Source: Phorcus lineatus (taxonomy: Eukaryota > Mollusca > Gastropoda > Trochida > Trochidae). From it: a stretch of 64,000 bases of DNA. A program made the position numbers and the translations under genes. The notes beneath the pieces were generated by a model that had not been told where the DNA came from, searched no databases, and saw nothing but the letters and a program-made list of their open reading frames with translations. The stretch lies in contig OV121089.1 of NCBI GenBank assembly GCA_921293015.1, positions 43,905,220 through 43,969,219 on the forward strand, given 5' to 3'. Shown piece after piece: positions 11,063 through 23,639 of this stretch; the stretch's first letter is position 1; each line of letters begins with the position of its first letter.

Positions 11063-14000
11063 GCGAAACTACCAGCGTACCACAAATGAAAATTGCGTTC
11101 ACAAGTGGTTAAATTATTATATTCTATTTAGAATAAGTCTTTTTTTTACAATGTTTTTTTGGTCGCTAAAAGAAAAGATAAATTATTTTAGCGCTCATTT
11201 TGTATTTGAGAAATCAATAGGAGTTTGATTCCAAATCATTCAACTACAGAGGTTTTCTGTAACTAATTAGCCTCTATAATTTGTATCCGACAGCTTTCGT
11301 AAAATCAACTAAAAAGGGGAGAGGTTTACAGGAGAGCAGATCATGTCGTCTTTATTCCAAAATATATTCTACCTTGAAATTTAAAAATCCTTGTTTTTGA
11401 TTGGTTTATATCGAATCCCTGATTAACAACCCCTACCAGTGAAGGCCGGCCGGGTTCTCTACACAATATTGCAGACTCTTACAATCACTGGTTCTACAGA
11501 AGAAGTCGAAAACGCGAAAACTTTACGGACGGTCGGGCGGACGTCGTGTACTAAGCTCTTATATGGCCTTTCAGGCCTGACGAGTAAACAATACAGGGTT
11601 GTGACATATTGTCTGAAACAGGAAAGTGAATTCTCTGAATACACAGTCCCGACAATAACACGTGTTTCAAGCATACACTAAAGCAATAGATTCGTTGACC
11701 CTCTTGATATCGTTTATTGAAAGGAATGTTTGTTTGTTTGAGAGCAGCGAAGTGTTGTTTATGTAGAATGAATATATTTTCCTATGCATCAATTAGTTTA
11801 CAATGTCGGCAATTATCACAGTGAGAAAGACCGTTTATTCTGAACATCTTAAAATCTACATTTTAAGTCTTGTTTAAATTATTTGAACTCATTTGCATAA
11901 ATTTAAAGATAGTTTTTGTATATGGCCACCCCCTTACCACAAAGTCTCCCCCTGTAAATCCTTCTCCAAACACCCTGCACTCATATCTATAGGATTTCCT
12001 AGATATGCAGTCGTATATTGATTAGACATTTCTGTTTTGCTGTCAAATTAACAAAATAAAATAACCGACCTCAATAAGCTTTTTATCTTGCATTTCCGAA
12101 TGCACTTTAGTCTAGTCACTGGTTTGAGGAATATCACATACACGAGATAATCAAGATAATTAAAATTTGGTGCAAGTTACAATCGACCAGATATATACTA
12201 TACTATACTATATATTTAAACAGTGTTTTACTTATTCATATAAAAAAAAGATGGTAAAGATATTCTATTCTACCGAACAGTTACACCACATACCTACTTC
12301 TTCGAACACTCCAAGATTCCGTACCGACCATTTTGACAGCTCTCGCTCCAACCTGGCCTGAAGTGAACCGGTCCCAGTGAACCTACGTGGAGATTGAAAC
12401 TTTGAAAACTCTCCAGTTGGTTCAACGATGAGGTACACAGATTAGGAGAGATACGGGAAGTCATGGAGGATATACCAACTTAAAGGGCAGTGTCCTCCAT
12501 GTCACAGAACTGTACGAACAAGATGACTGGTCGTCCCACGTGTCCTATATCCTGAGCTGTCGTTTTGACCATGTATAGTATAGGGCTTGCAAGTAGTGTT
12601 ACTAATTCGCCACTTAGACTCAATAGCGGGCTGTCTTTTTGTCTTGGTTGGACGGTAGTTGTACAGACGCTGTGTGTCACTGTCAGAATAGCCTATGTTA
12701 ATTGTTAAGCGAAATGGTAAAAGAAAGTTAATCACATGTATAAAATTATTATTCCGATACTCATTTCAGTATCAGCCTTTACATGTATAGCATCAGTAGT
12801 AATTAGAGGTTTGTCTTCGCCAGAATTTATAAATAGTTAAGGGAAATGTAAACAAAAGTTATTTAAAATACAATGGATTTCTGTTATCTGATAGAAGACA
12901 TAGATAATATACATAGATATAGTCGATATAGTGTAAGCCTTGATAGTAACACCCATACCTGCATCATACTTGTTTTATTCACTTAAATCAAAATTTATGT
13001 TTGTCAGTAAGTTTCTAGCTTGATTGGGAATAGGGTAGTCTGCAATATTAAACACAAATCTATAGTTTCTCTCCATAGATTTCAGGATCAACGCCAGTCG
13101 ACTTCTGTTAAACAAGATATAAATGTCAATCATTTAGAAAGTATAATTATAACCGTCTTCAGGCCTATTGTATTACGGATCTCAATTTTCAGTTGTAATA
13201 ATTCTTGTCCTTTTTTGAGGATCTGCAGGATTGGAAGGAAACTACCGTACCAGACAATCTCTGACTGTCAAAACTGCTTATGCATTCATCCCCCTAGGTT
13301 TCGATTTATTCCTGTTTATGTGAAAAAAAATTAAATACACAACCTCTATGCTGTTTTTGGAAACTTTGTATTGTTATAGATTAAGTAAATTTTATTAAGC
13401 AACGTCAATCGGTTGCTATTAACGTGTAACTAATCTAAAGCTTTTGCCGTTCTAAGCCTGTTCAAGGTCAAAATGTCATTTTTGTGATACTGACAATATT
13501 AGATTTATCTTGATCCAAATCTGTTATCAGTACACCTATCTGTTTACACATGAAGTTGTTTCTGGCTGCGTTTGATTTGAAGAGTCGGTCGAGTCGTGAA
13601 CTCGACCCTGTTCAACCAAATCCCTTCTTCTCAAGTTACCTCGGTTGCCAATGGGCCACTTGTCGACGATTCATTCAAAATCCTCTAGCGTTGAAAATTT
13701 GCAACACCGATACCGTCCAATTTAAGTTTTTATGCAATTCAATGTCGTGTTAAATCTGCGACCGACGTCTGTTTTGTAGTTGCCTGATTAATTATAAATG
13801 CCCAGTTTTAAACAAAGTAGCCAATTGAACAACAGAATTATTTGCAATTTACTAGGATTCTATATTTCCAACCCTTCAAGGTTTTTTAAAAAATTACAAG
13901 AAACAGAAATTACGTGGGTAGTCTCGAATGTACTTGAATAGCTCAGCTCTGAGCGGGGAGCATATTCATATTTAACACAATCCAGAGCGTCTATTAAGTA

Positions 14001-14392
14001 TAAACACATAAACTCCATGAGCAATAATATATATACATGTATATCTAGTGTCTATCTAGCACAAAATATTATAAATTGATTATTCGAGGTGAAATGATAC
14101 TATTCACAAGCACGGGAGACATATATACAAGTCCTTTACAATATATATTGTATATAACCTGTATCGATGTCTCCCGTGTTTGTGGTATATTCTATATATT
14201 TGAAATTTGATAATTATCTCTATCCTGAAGTAAATCTTTACGTGGGTTGGTACGAAAAGCGCATGTCATCTTTCGACCAAACCGTCGAGTGGTTTAATCA
14301 AATACGACCCGTGAGCAAGAAATACGATATCATTGTGTGTATACTGAGGTTGTCCACGGGTGTTGTAAAGTATTGTTAAAAACTCTTCGAGT
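11063..14392. other. intergenic, no supported gene
   Basis: The scattered frames (longest 104 codons at 13020-13334) resemble no known protein and lack convincing splice context. The only structures seen are local AT runs and the inverted repeat at 14111-14178. The stretch separates the divergently oriented TWNK (-) and the esterase gene (+), so it should hold both promoters. Confidence 0.55.
14111..14178. repeat. short inverted repeat upstream of the esterase gene
   Basis: Arms CACGGGAGACAT (14111-14122) and ATGTCTCCCGTG (14167-14178) are perfect complements around an AT-rich centre. The repeat lies about 215 bp before the esterase ATG. It may be a hairpin or a tiny MITE relic; no function is shown. 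Confidence 0.6.
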
Positions 14393-17300
14393 ATGTCTTG
14401 GTTTAAGGCAGCACTGATTGTGGGCGTGGCGTGTGCCCTGTTTGTGCAGGTTTACTTTGATGCTTATGTGCCCGAGCCAATAAAAGAAAAATGGACAGTC
14501 AAAACGATTGATGCGATTTCTAAGACATGCGGTCACATGGTAAGTTTGTAACTAACTTCACATTAATGAGTAAACCTTGAGGCTATGTTATATCATAGCA
14601 AATGTAAATACATCTAGATAACCAGTTTTTATACAAGGTCACAATGTAATAATCAGAATCGTCTGTCTAAATTTATATATTTATGCAGTTGCACAATTCA
14701 AATATAGAGTATGCTCTTTCAAAACACATTTTGCCGTGGCATCAATATTCTAGAGTGATAAATAAAGCAACTATGCAATTTGAAGTTATTTATATATTTA
14801 TAATTTGGAATCAGATTTAAAATCTGGTACATGACTCTAAAGATCTTCATGGCTTACTTACCTTAGATTCATACATTCAAATAAACCCTTTGGCAATTAA
14901 ATTTCCGATTTATTTAAAAATAGTCCATCTACACCCTGATTTTGTGTGAGTAAGATTGTAACTCTTTTGGACTGAAAGGTCCACCAATCCTAAATATTTT
15001 TGCCACTGACTGTAGAGAGCTTAGCTGAAATCTTGTTGACACGTTGGCCAATGGAGATACGAAGTTAAAGCGAGACTGCATACGCAATAGAAATGAGACC
15101 CATCGTTTCGACGATCGCTCATTCACCTTCCCGCTAACGAGCCACGCTTCTGCAACTAATTAGCCCGGTGCGATAACTGCGAGTCTCATTTCTATCATGG
15201 ACGCAGTCTCGCTTTAACTATTTGGTGTCTCTGTGGTCTCTAAAAAGCGTTAAAGAAGCAGAGTTTTAAAAATGTTTTAGGCTCTAGGAACAATCGTAGG
15301 AGTTGGTTCTGTAAGTAATGGACTGTGCGAGCGGATTGTGTAATGGAAATGTTTTTGCGTTATATACAGCCAAGATCAATTTAATGCTCAAAGATGAGTC
15401 AATGCTTCTCTTATTGTCAAGGTTACTCTCCGATCAATATTGGGCTTTGGCGGACCATTCTCTGAAGGTTCCCGGAAGTTGATTGACAGGTGCGTGCTGC
15501 TGCAGGTGACTGGCTCGCCCTGGGGACTGGGGGACGACTCAGGTTTGAAGGTGAGAGCAAACTGTATTATACAAATTGAAAATTATCTGACTCTATGTGG
15601 GAATGAAATTAATGAAGCGCCCGTAAAATATCTGTTCCAACTTTGTCTCGCTCAGGGCGCACTTAACAGAAACATGTCTAACAATCGACCACAGCCATGC
15701 TTATTACTAGAACTAATATAATCCGAACAGAACTAAAGGATCCATATATTGTAAATGTATGTCGCTTTCGCTTGCAGATTAAAAGCAATAAGTCGTTTGA
15801 GAAGAGTTGCTTTGGTAATAATTCGTTTCTTTATTTCATAAAGATTAATGCCAACCGCAAAATAGAGGGCACTGTAGTTTAATATTTATACATATATTAC
15901 TCATATGGAATTGAAATGAATTGAATCAAAAGAAAACATTGTATATGACCCAAATATTTGATTCTCAATTATATTATGTACATGTCAGGTTTTTGGTTTG
16001 TTTCATATCTCCTATTTTTTCAAGAGATAAATTGTGCCACTAAATCTGGGCCTTCACTCTTATCAAAATTAACTGTTTTCCTGTTTCTAAATATCACCTC
16101 TACTAGAATACGAAGTCGCCCATGATTTCCCCTCCACCGCAAAATGAGTTCGTATCTCGGTAGAACAGATACATAAATGTTTTAACGTTTTTTCCTTGGA
16201 TTTTTATCAAATTATTGGATAACTATCAAGGAACTAACGATCCATCTATTTAGATAAGTAACACGATGATAGACGGGGTTCCTGTGAGACTGTACGAGCC
16301 GGTAGAGACCCTCCAAGACAAGAATCGACCTGCAGTTTTCTACTTCCACGGGGGAGGATGGAGCTTGCTGTCTGTCGGTAGGAATAAGTTCATCTTCCTA
16401 AACACACAACGCACTTGTCAATAATGAACCCCATCCCCTTGACAATAGGTGAACCCCCGCTTTCGGAGTTACAAGATCCGCCACTGAAGTTTAATGGAGC
16501 AAACTACTTTGTTGTAAGGCGTTTTCGGTATGGTCATGAGCTTGATTATTGTCTTAACTCTCCACCGAATGTCACACTCATTACGATAAAAAAAAGTTGA
16601 CTATCCACAACATTTGGTTTTCCTTTAAAGTGACACAGAGTTTGTTTCCTGAAAATTTATATTTTGCTCTCGAAGAGCAAAAATATCATTTCACCTGACA
16701 AATCGCACATCTGAAATTGCATCTTTTTCTCTTAAATGCAAAAAAAATTGACATTTTCTTGTTTTCATTTTTGAATTGAAAACGGCCATTTAAATGTAAG
16801 AAGTCGAAATTCTGCGTCCCATTTACATGTCTATTAGTTAAATGACCTCAGAAATACCATTCTATATTCCTCTTGTGTCTGTTATAAATAAGTTACCAAA
16901 ATTACGATTGAGTCATTGACGCGCACCATTGTCCGCTTTTCGATCTTAAATCTCGACCTTTTCCATATTTATTGTCACTATCCTATAAGAAAAGAACTGA
17001 GATGTTAATTTAAAGACACGACCTCTACTTGTCGATGAAATAACACCAATCATGTGGTTTGGCATGTTTGACTCCAACAATATACTCTGTGCCCTTTTAA
17101 CTCCACAGCTTCTCAAATCCTTTCCGGTTAAAGTGAAACAGAGTATGATTCGTAACCTTTGTTTGGGGCTTAAATAGAGCCAAAATATCAGGTAAGTTCA
17201 AGTCGCTAAACCTATCTAAAGTTGCTTCTTTGTCACTTAAATGCCAACATTAAGAATTTTTTTTTGTTTCCGGTTGGAAATTAAAAACTGCCATATAAAT

Positions 17301-19509
17301 ATTAAGAAGTTGTCCAAATTACAGATATATTAGTTAAATGACCCAATTAGCAATGCCAACTTATACTACTCTTTGTGTCTACCATAAATAACTTTCCAAA
17401 ATGAGGTTTGAGTCATTGGGGCGCTCCAATGTCCGGTTTTTCCATACATCTCGACTTTTTTTTACTGTTTGTCGTCACCAGGCAAGGTGATAAGCATAGG
17501 GATGTTAATTTTCAGAAAGAACCACTACTTGTCGATGAAATAACACCATTTATAAAGTTTGGCATAGTTGACCCCAACAACATACTCTGTGCCCCTTTAA
17601 CGTCCAAAAGAAATCCAAATTATAAAGTATCTAAACCGAGATACACAAGGAGGTATTTATGAGTGGTTAAAGGTACAGAATATGTTGTTGGGGTCAAATA
17701 TGTCAAACATAAATTGTATTATTTCATTGACAAGTAGTGACTGTTAATGATGCTGATCAGTTAGCTTAGTGTCAATAAACAGGATCAAAGTCGAGATTTA
17801 TGACCGAAAACCCGACCAAGAAACGGGCCAATGACTCAAATTAAATTTTTGAAACTTATAATAATATAATAATATAGTAGGCACGACGAGAAATATAGGC
17901 TGGTATTGCTTATTAGGTCATTTAACTAATATACATGTAAATGGGACACTGGATTTCGACTTCTTGAAATTTATTTGGCCGTTATACATCTACAATGGAA
18001 AACAAAAAAATGTAAAAAATTTGGCATCTTTATATAGGCGATTTGAACTTTATTCAGGTCATATGATATTTTGGCTCAATCATAGACACATACAAAATTC
18101 ATGAAACATATTCTGCTTCACTTTAAAGCATATGGCGCGTTGACAATTTTTTTCAAAGCAGGTACGTCTCATATTTTTCATTTTATCTTAGAGTGGACTT
18201 GATCTTGAAAAACACCTCAATCAGATTAAATCAGTTTTTTGGGGGGTGGGGGGGGGGGGGGGGTTAATTTTAATACTATGTCAAAACTCGTTTAGTTTCT
18301 CTCAAAAGTTGGCCGCTTTTGACACTCATTCGTGAAGGACTGGGGGTAGTTAATATAAAATAACTTTGATTAAATTATTCACACATTTTTCATCAAATTC
18401 GTTTCAGATTCCTACGACCCATTAACAAGAAAGTTGGCCGACGACACAGGATTTGTTGTTATTTCTGTGGAGTAAGTGTAACAATAGGTTTTGACTTCTC
18501 CAAATATTGGCACACGTTATCTATGGTTGGAGAGTTCATCAATAGGCTTCGTTTAACAAAAATTGGTGTCAATAAAATCTACCTTATACTTTATACCCAC
18601 TTGCTATCGTATCATAGATTTCACCTTATCCTTATTCTTAATAAGAAAATAACTCAATTTGATGATTTAATGAACATATGGTATTTTAGACTACCATTAA
18701 TCAGGCATTCATTACATCTTTTCAGATATCGACAAGCTCCACAACATCCATACCCAGCCGCATTTCACGACTGTTTGAAAGTGGTTGAATACATCCTTGA
18801 CAACGGTCCTGATATGGGAATAGATCCGGCCCGTATTGCTGTCGCTGGCGATAGTGCTGGCGGTAATTTGGCGGCCGCTGTATCCCTACGCCTCCAGGAA
18901 ATGATACGTCTTCAAATAGTCCTAGTTCCTGTTCTTCAAGTCTTGAGCTTCAATACAACCAGCTGGGTGGAAAATGTTGATTACCTTAGAAAAACTAACA
19001 ATGATCCGAATCAAGTCATATTCTGGTTGAACTATGCAGGGGTCGACCCAAAGTATCTTCAAGACTTTTTAGCCAATCGACATACCACAATAGATTTAAA
19101 GAACTCTAAATATGCTAAAATGACAAACCCCGACAAACTAGTTCCGAAATATTATATACGAACAATTAAACTACGGAATACCGAGGAACGAAAGGATTTT
19201 GGTGATGACGTTTTATGGAAAAGTCTTAAAGATCGTCTCCTTGATCCCTTTCTAGCACCATTAATGGCTGACGATGCCATGCTAAGACGAACTGCGCAGG
19301 CGTACGTCATGACAGCCGGATATGACGTAGTGCGAGACGATGGTATTATGTATTCGAGTCGACTGAAAGCCTCTGGCGTGAAGACAGTTATACGAAACTT
19401 TCCCGATGCTTTTCATACGGCGTTGTTCTTCCACAGCGGTCCCTTGCGAGTCAATGTTGGAACACGGATTGTCAAAGATATAACCAATTTTCTCAAAAAA
19501 CATTTGTGA
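14393..19509 (+). CDS. arylacetamide deacetylase / neutral cholesterol ester hydrolase-like esterase
   Basis: Alpha/beta-hydrolase of the hormone-sensitive-lipase type, which in animals is an ER-membrane esterase. Coding exons are 14393-14539, 15281-15310, 15506-15550, 16254-16377, 18408-18471 and 18726-19509. They total 1194 nt, exactly 398 codons with the stop, close to the ~400 residues of AADAC and NCEH1. The N-terminus has a hydrophobic signal anchor (residues 4-22). HGGGW (106-110) forms the oxyanion hole, GDSAGG carries the nucleophile S180, YDVVRDDG supplies D337, and H367 completes the triad. The blocks RDDGIMY and VLQVLSFNT look closer to NCEH1 than to AADAC. All introns are GT-AG and phases fit. 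The 30- and 45-nt exons are supported only by splice signals, phase and total length. The fourth intron is filled with MITEs. Confidence 0.9.
15063..15219. repeat. small MITE with ~37-bp terminal inverted repeats
   Basis: The left end starts AGTTAAAGCGAGACTGC and the right end is its complement GCAGTCTCGCTTTAACT. Similarity continues inward through an AGAAATGAGAC block and weakly outward. It is 157 bp long, non-coding, and lies in the first intron of the esterase gene. Confidence 0.7.
16625..17100 (+). repeat. MITE copy 1 (TTAAAG...CTTTTAA family)
   Basis: About 476 bp starting TTAAAGTGACACAGAGT and ending ACTCTGTGCCCTTTTAA, so the ends are inverted repeats. It has no coding potential. The block ACTTGTCGATGAAATAACAC near its right end is shared with copy 2. 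Confidence 0.75.
17128..17600 (+). repeat. MITE copy 2 (TTAAAG...CTTTTAA family)
   Basis: About 473 bp in the same orientation as copy 1, starting TTAAAGTGAAACAGAGTATG and ending ATACTCTGTGCCCCTTTAA. Its ends pair over roughly 18 bp. It is clearly diverged from copy 1, so these are independent insertions or an old tandem duplication. Confidence 0.75.
17667..18126 (-). repeat. MITE copy 3, inverted
   Basis: About 460 bp in the opposite orientation to copies 1 and 2. It starts TTAAAGGTACAGAATATG and ends CTGCTTCACTTTAA. With copies 1-2 it could fold into a large stem in the esterase pre-mRNA. Confidence 0.7.
18241..18263 (+). repeat. G homopolymer run
   Basis: 22 G with a single T on the plus strand, in the esterase intron ahead of exon 5. 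It is a potential quadruplex and a known kind of sequencing trouble spot. Confidence 0.8.
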
Positions 19510-19712
19510 ATATATTGTAGAGAATGAATTGTGAATATATAAAAGGAAAAGTAAGCCAGTGCATGTTATTCAATAGTTTCCTGAGGATTGGTGGTTTCCA
19601 AGCGACACCAGTGACATGGGGTAATTATTAATGTTTAAAATAAAATTAATGTTTTTATTTTGGAATTTGGATTAAGAGCTTTTCGAATGTTGTTCATTTA
19701 CAACTATATTTT

Positions 19713-19718
19713 AATAAA
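19713..19718 (+). terminator. candidate poly(A) signal of the esterase gene
   Basis: AATAAA about 200 nt after the stop codon at 19509, the first canonical hexamer downstream in an AT-rich 3' region. Confidence 0.5.
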
Positions 19719-21362
19719 GTAATAACGTCAAAAGGCAAGAAACGCGCATAACGTTTCAGACTGTAAATGATCATCGTAAAGCTCAAAGGTCTATTTGCTG
19801 ATTGGACAGTTATAAGTCATTCAAACATATATATAACGTATGTTCGAGTTCAACAAAATCTCTCAATTTTGAACAAACAGTAATGCTGTTACAATACATA
19901 TGGCGACGTCTTAAAACGGTTCTTAATTTCGCAAAGACAGTTTTTTGTTAATGGGTTGACACTCGACTTGAGCATGTTCGGTTCAAAAAATAATATTTTG
20001 GTGTCATAAGTATCAACATAAGAATCTTACATGTTGTTTTGGAACCCAACTGCCTTTGAATATCTGAAGTTGTAAACTGCTATATCAGGTTAAATTTTCA
20101 GATGATCAGTGTTTTGGAGATTATTAGACTTTCGGTTACATAAGAATCATTAAAATTTGTGATGAATTTATTTGGCTGATGAGTGTCTTTCATGGGGAAC
20201 ATTAACTTGATAGGAGAGGAGCGAGCCATGTATGCTATTCGTCTCCAATTGGGATTCAATATCGTTGACTATGTTATGAACATATTTATATCCTTTCTCG
20301 AGGAGAATGACATCAACTCTGCCACAGCCTCTTGGTTAATGAAAGTTACATGTTTGATATTGGCACATTGAAATTCAAATCCCTCATTCGAATCTTCCCC
20401 AGCATAGCTTTTAGTTGCACCAGCCTCTATCATCGGCTAATTTAAACTTTGCTGCCATCCAGTCAAAATTCATGTTTTGAGTGCAGTGCCCTATTCGGAG
20501 AAAAGTTGCAATTCTCATATGATTTCTCATTGGACTATCGCGATCCGTCGCAGCCGTCTTGGCGACAAGCACAGAAAGTACGGGAAATGCAGCAAGGCCT
20601 ATCTTAGCAAGTCACAGGGGCTGGCGTACGAATAGGACATGCGTGGGAAGATGTGTATATCGATGATGTCCGGCGTAATGAAACATATATATATATAAAT
20701 ATATATATATGACGATCGAAACACTCGCTAAATAAAATCTCTTTATTGAAGACAGGAGATGAGAGTTGGCCTATCTCTCCGTTTGTAACGTCAAACTTAA
20801 TCATGACGGCCGCCATTTTCTCCTGTCGAAACATGTCGGGTAACGGGGGGAGATGGGAAAGCTAACTATCAATGGTGAGAGAATTGTATTAACAATTAAA
20901 CTGAAGTGGATTTTGTAATACAGCAGACAACGGGGAAGCATGTGGCTGACAACTAGTGCTTAGACCATTCCGACATCAGAAAGTCAGCACGTTTTCAATA
21001 CATAGTACTAATATTTGTTTTGTTATTGCCCCTTGGTCATTATTTCAAGAGATACAAAGCCGCCACGATGTTGAAAGGCCAGGTGCAGCGTAGTCGGAAT
21101 AAAAGTTACCGACAAATAGTGTTTTTGATTACCTTTCGCTTATAACCTTTAATTTCCTTTTGGATAACATCCTGAAAATTGTATGTGTGCCTAAAAGATT
21201 GCACAGCTGAAACTAATATTTGTGCTTCATGTTGATACAATTTAAACCAAAATAAGACTTACAATGCATCTTTATCAATAACGAATAATTCGAAGTTTCA
21301 ACTGTTTTAATATTAGTCTCACAAGTACCATCCAAGCTTTACCACTGCTGTGGTACAGGAGT
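19719..21362. other. intergenic, no supported gene
   Basis: AT-rich sequence with short meaningless frames and a small TA run near 20685-20710. No motif or repeat relation to the rest of the window was recognised. Confidence 0.5.
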
Positions 21363-21947
21363 GGGGTTAAATGCAAACCTCTCACCAACAGAGAGTTAAC
21401 AGGGGTTAAATGCAAACCTCTAACCCACAGAGAGTTGACAGGGGTTAAATGCAAACCTCTAACCCACAGAGAGTTGACAGGGGTTAAATGCAAACCTCTA
21501 ACCCACAGAGAGTTGACAGGGGTTAAATGCAAACCTCTAACCCACAGAGAGTTGACAGGGGTTAAATGCCAACCTCTAACCCACAGAGAGTTGACAGGGG
21601 TTAAATGCAAACCTCTAACCCACAGAGAGTTGACAGGGGTTAAATGCAAACCTCTAACCCACAGAGAGTTGACAGGGGTTAAATGCAAACCTCTAACCCA
21701 CAGATAGTTGACAGGGGTTAAATGCAAACCTCTAACCCACAGAGAGTTGACAGGGGTTAAATGCAAACCTCTAACCCACAGAGAGTTGACAGGGGTTAAA
21801 TGCAAACCTCTAACCCACAGAGAGTTGACAGGGGTTAAATGCAAACCTCTAACCCACAGAGAGTTGACAGGGGTTAAATGCAAACCTCTAACCCACAGAG
21901 AGTTGACAGGGGTTAAATGCAAACCTCTAACCCCCAGAGAGTTGACC
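21363..21947. repeat. minisatellite, 39-bp unit, 15 copies
   Basis: The unit begins GGGGTTAAATGCAAACC, continues TCTAACCCACAGAGAGTTGACA, and starts every 39 bp from 21363 to 21909. Copies are near-identical; variants include CCAACC in one, AGATAG in one, and altered first and last units. As 39 is a multiple of three, frames stay open on both strands (plus strand reads TGVKCKPLTHREL per unit, minus strand VNSLWVRGLHLTP). Nothing suggests translation. There are no spacers, so this is not a CRISPR array. Confidence 0.95.
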
Positions 21948-21949
21948 GG

Positions 21950-22046
21950 AGGCTGAATCTGTTGAAGCATCGTGTAGAAGTCGAGTTGCAAGGGGTGTAA
22001 AACCTGTCAGAAGATCAGTCGCAAGGGAGATAACTGAAACAAAGAG
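21950..22046 (-). pseudogene. exon-like segment of unknown family, copy 1
   Basis: On the minus strand a splice-acceptor-like CTTTGTTTCAG is followed by a frame reading LATDLLTGF and then ATRLLHDAST, ending at the minisatellite. The same acceptor and about 80 bp of similar exon occur at 28429-28520 on the plus strand, while flanks differ. The protein family is not recognised. Confidence 0.4.
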
Positions 22047-22049
22047 AAG

Positions 22050-22845
22050 AAATACTGTACGGGACTGCAAGACCCTTGTACATTTCGCATTTCCTTTGGC
22101 TGATATCATCATAATTGCATTTAGGTTCGTAACAAAGTTAAACAATATCTGATGTATGTCACGGAGGGCCTGCTCTTGTAACTATTGGATAGATTGGACA
22201 GAAATGAGGACTGTATTTTCAGTTTGAAGTAACCGCGGAATATTGACCATTTGTAAGGAATATAGAAATGGGTATTGAAAGCAACCTCTCGATAAAATTA
22301 CATCACTGACAACGTTTCACATATTTGATCCAAACAAATTGTAAGTCAATCCAATGTAAAAGGAATAAGGAAACATTTATTATAAATCTCAAGGTGATGT
22401 ATTTTAGCATCGATACAGAGACTATTACAGTGAACAATGTTTGCGGAACAATAAATTTTCAAAATGGAATTGACTTATTTTGTGTCTGATAGGATACCTA
22501 AATCTGAAAGAAAATGTAAATTGTGTTGTATGGAAGATGTTGGATGTAAGATTTTTAATTGTTCAAATTTCACTTAAGAGAGAGCTTTGTATATCCCTAC
22601 ACAATTTCTGAAAAGACCAAATGTCTTAAAACTTCAGAAACTATTCATGTATAAAAGATACCGGTGTTGAAAAACCTTGGTAACTTTTGAAGAATGATAA
22701 CGTAAATTGTAAAATCTTCCGGCTAATCATTTATCCACTTGTAAAATGTTTATTACTGTCATTTTGTACCTCATATGCCGAGGATCTCTGTCTGAGTGTA
22801 ATAAAGATCTGTTCTGTTCTGATCAATTACTACTGACATTGCACA
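22050..22845. other. intergenic, no supported gene
   Basis: No coding or repeat structure was recognised apart from general AT richness. Confidence 0.5.
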
Positions 22846-23430
22846 AACCTTTGCTGGTATCCACATCTCTCTCTTTGGACAACTTCTTCGCTTTTGCAAA
22901 GTCATTGAGGAACTTTGTGGCGCCTGGGTCAGGGAGAAAGGTCGGTTTCCCGTCTCTGACCTTGTACTTGTCGTTGTCCACCTGGTGCAGGACTTTAATC
23001 TTGGACAGTTTGGAGACGTCGATCTAGGACAATGTTGTGGCAGGGTGGTTTAATAGCTTGAAAAGTTCTAGAAACAGTGGGTCATTCAATTCAACCTTGG
23101 TCAGGTCCGACAGAATATCTTTCTTTCTTGAGTTAAAAGTGAGATTGTAAACATCTTTCAAGTCGGGGAACTGGCCCTTTGATGTTTTAAGTACCGCCCC
23201 CAGAGAGGGCTATGTTTAAAAAAAGAGTTGAATGCAGTTTTCATGAGAGACAAAAAGTTAAGTAAACTCTCCACGTTTTTTAGTTCATTTCCGCTCTTCA
23301 AGGCCCCCAGCATGGAGAGGACATCGGAGTGATGCGCTGCTGGATCTGTAGATGGATCCTGTGGTTACCGATCTGACGAACCCTCTGGAGATGTTGAGGA
23401 ATCATCAGATCCTGCATCAACAGGAAGAGC
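22846..23430 (-). pseudogene. broken gene of unknown function
   Basis: The minus strand has higher GC and codon-like composition than its surroundings and reads as a charged protein across several frames. Recognisable runs include SDVLSMLGALKSGNELKNV, DLKDVYNLTFNSRKKDILSD, then after an in-frame TAG, KLSKIKVLHQVDNDKYKV and FLPDPGATKFLNDFAKAKK. Frame changes and stops between the runs show decay, or unseen introns could separate them. A splice donor-like end was not convincing. The family is not recognised. Neighbours are a minisatellite and transposon debris, so this may be a dead host gene copy or part of an unknown element. Confidence 0.4.
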
Positions 23431-23639
23431 TGCACGTCCGGACTGGATATACATTGAATGCAATAGATTGAGAGATATTGTTAATGTTCGGGAGCAACAG
23501 ATATTTGTTAACATGAATGATAAAATGCTTAAGGAAGATGATGAAACTTGGTACCTAGTAGATTGCATTTAAGTACAAAATTGATATAAAGCATAATTTA
23601 CATAAATAATACCAAAAACATGACTCAATTTCGCTTTAT

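Noticed and set aside
11439..11681. Coding gene on either strand in a GC-richer patch
   Set aside because: Both strands are open for about 70-80 codons, with no recognisable protein and no splice context.
13020..13334. 104-codon plus-strand gene
   Set aside because: No domain, poor start context and composition like the surrounding intergenic DNA.
21363..21947. CRISPR array
   Set aside because: Pure head-to-tail repeats without spacers, in a eukaryotic context.
21363..21947. Interstitial telomere repeat because of GGGGTTA words
   Set aside because: The hexamer TTAGGG is not repeated in tandem; the word occurs once per 39-bp unit.
21275..21991. 238-codon minus-strand frame and matching plus-strand frames through the minisatellite as a repeat protein gene
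   Set aside because: Frames exist only because the unit is 39 bp; flanks show no gene structure and both strands are equally open.
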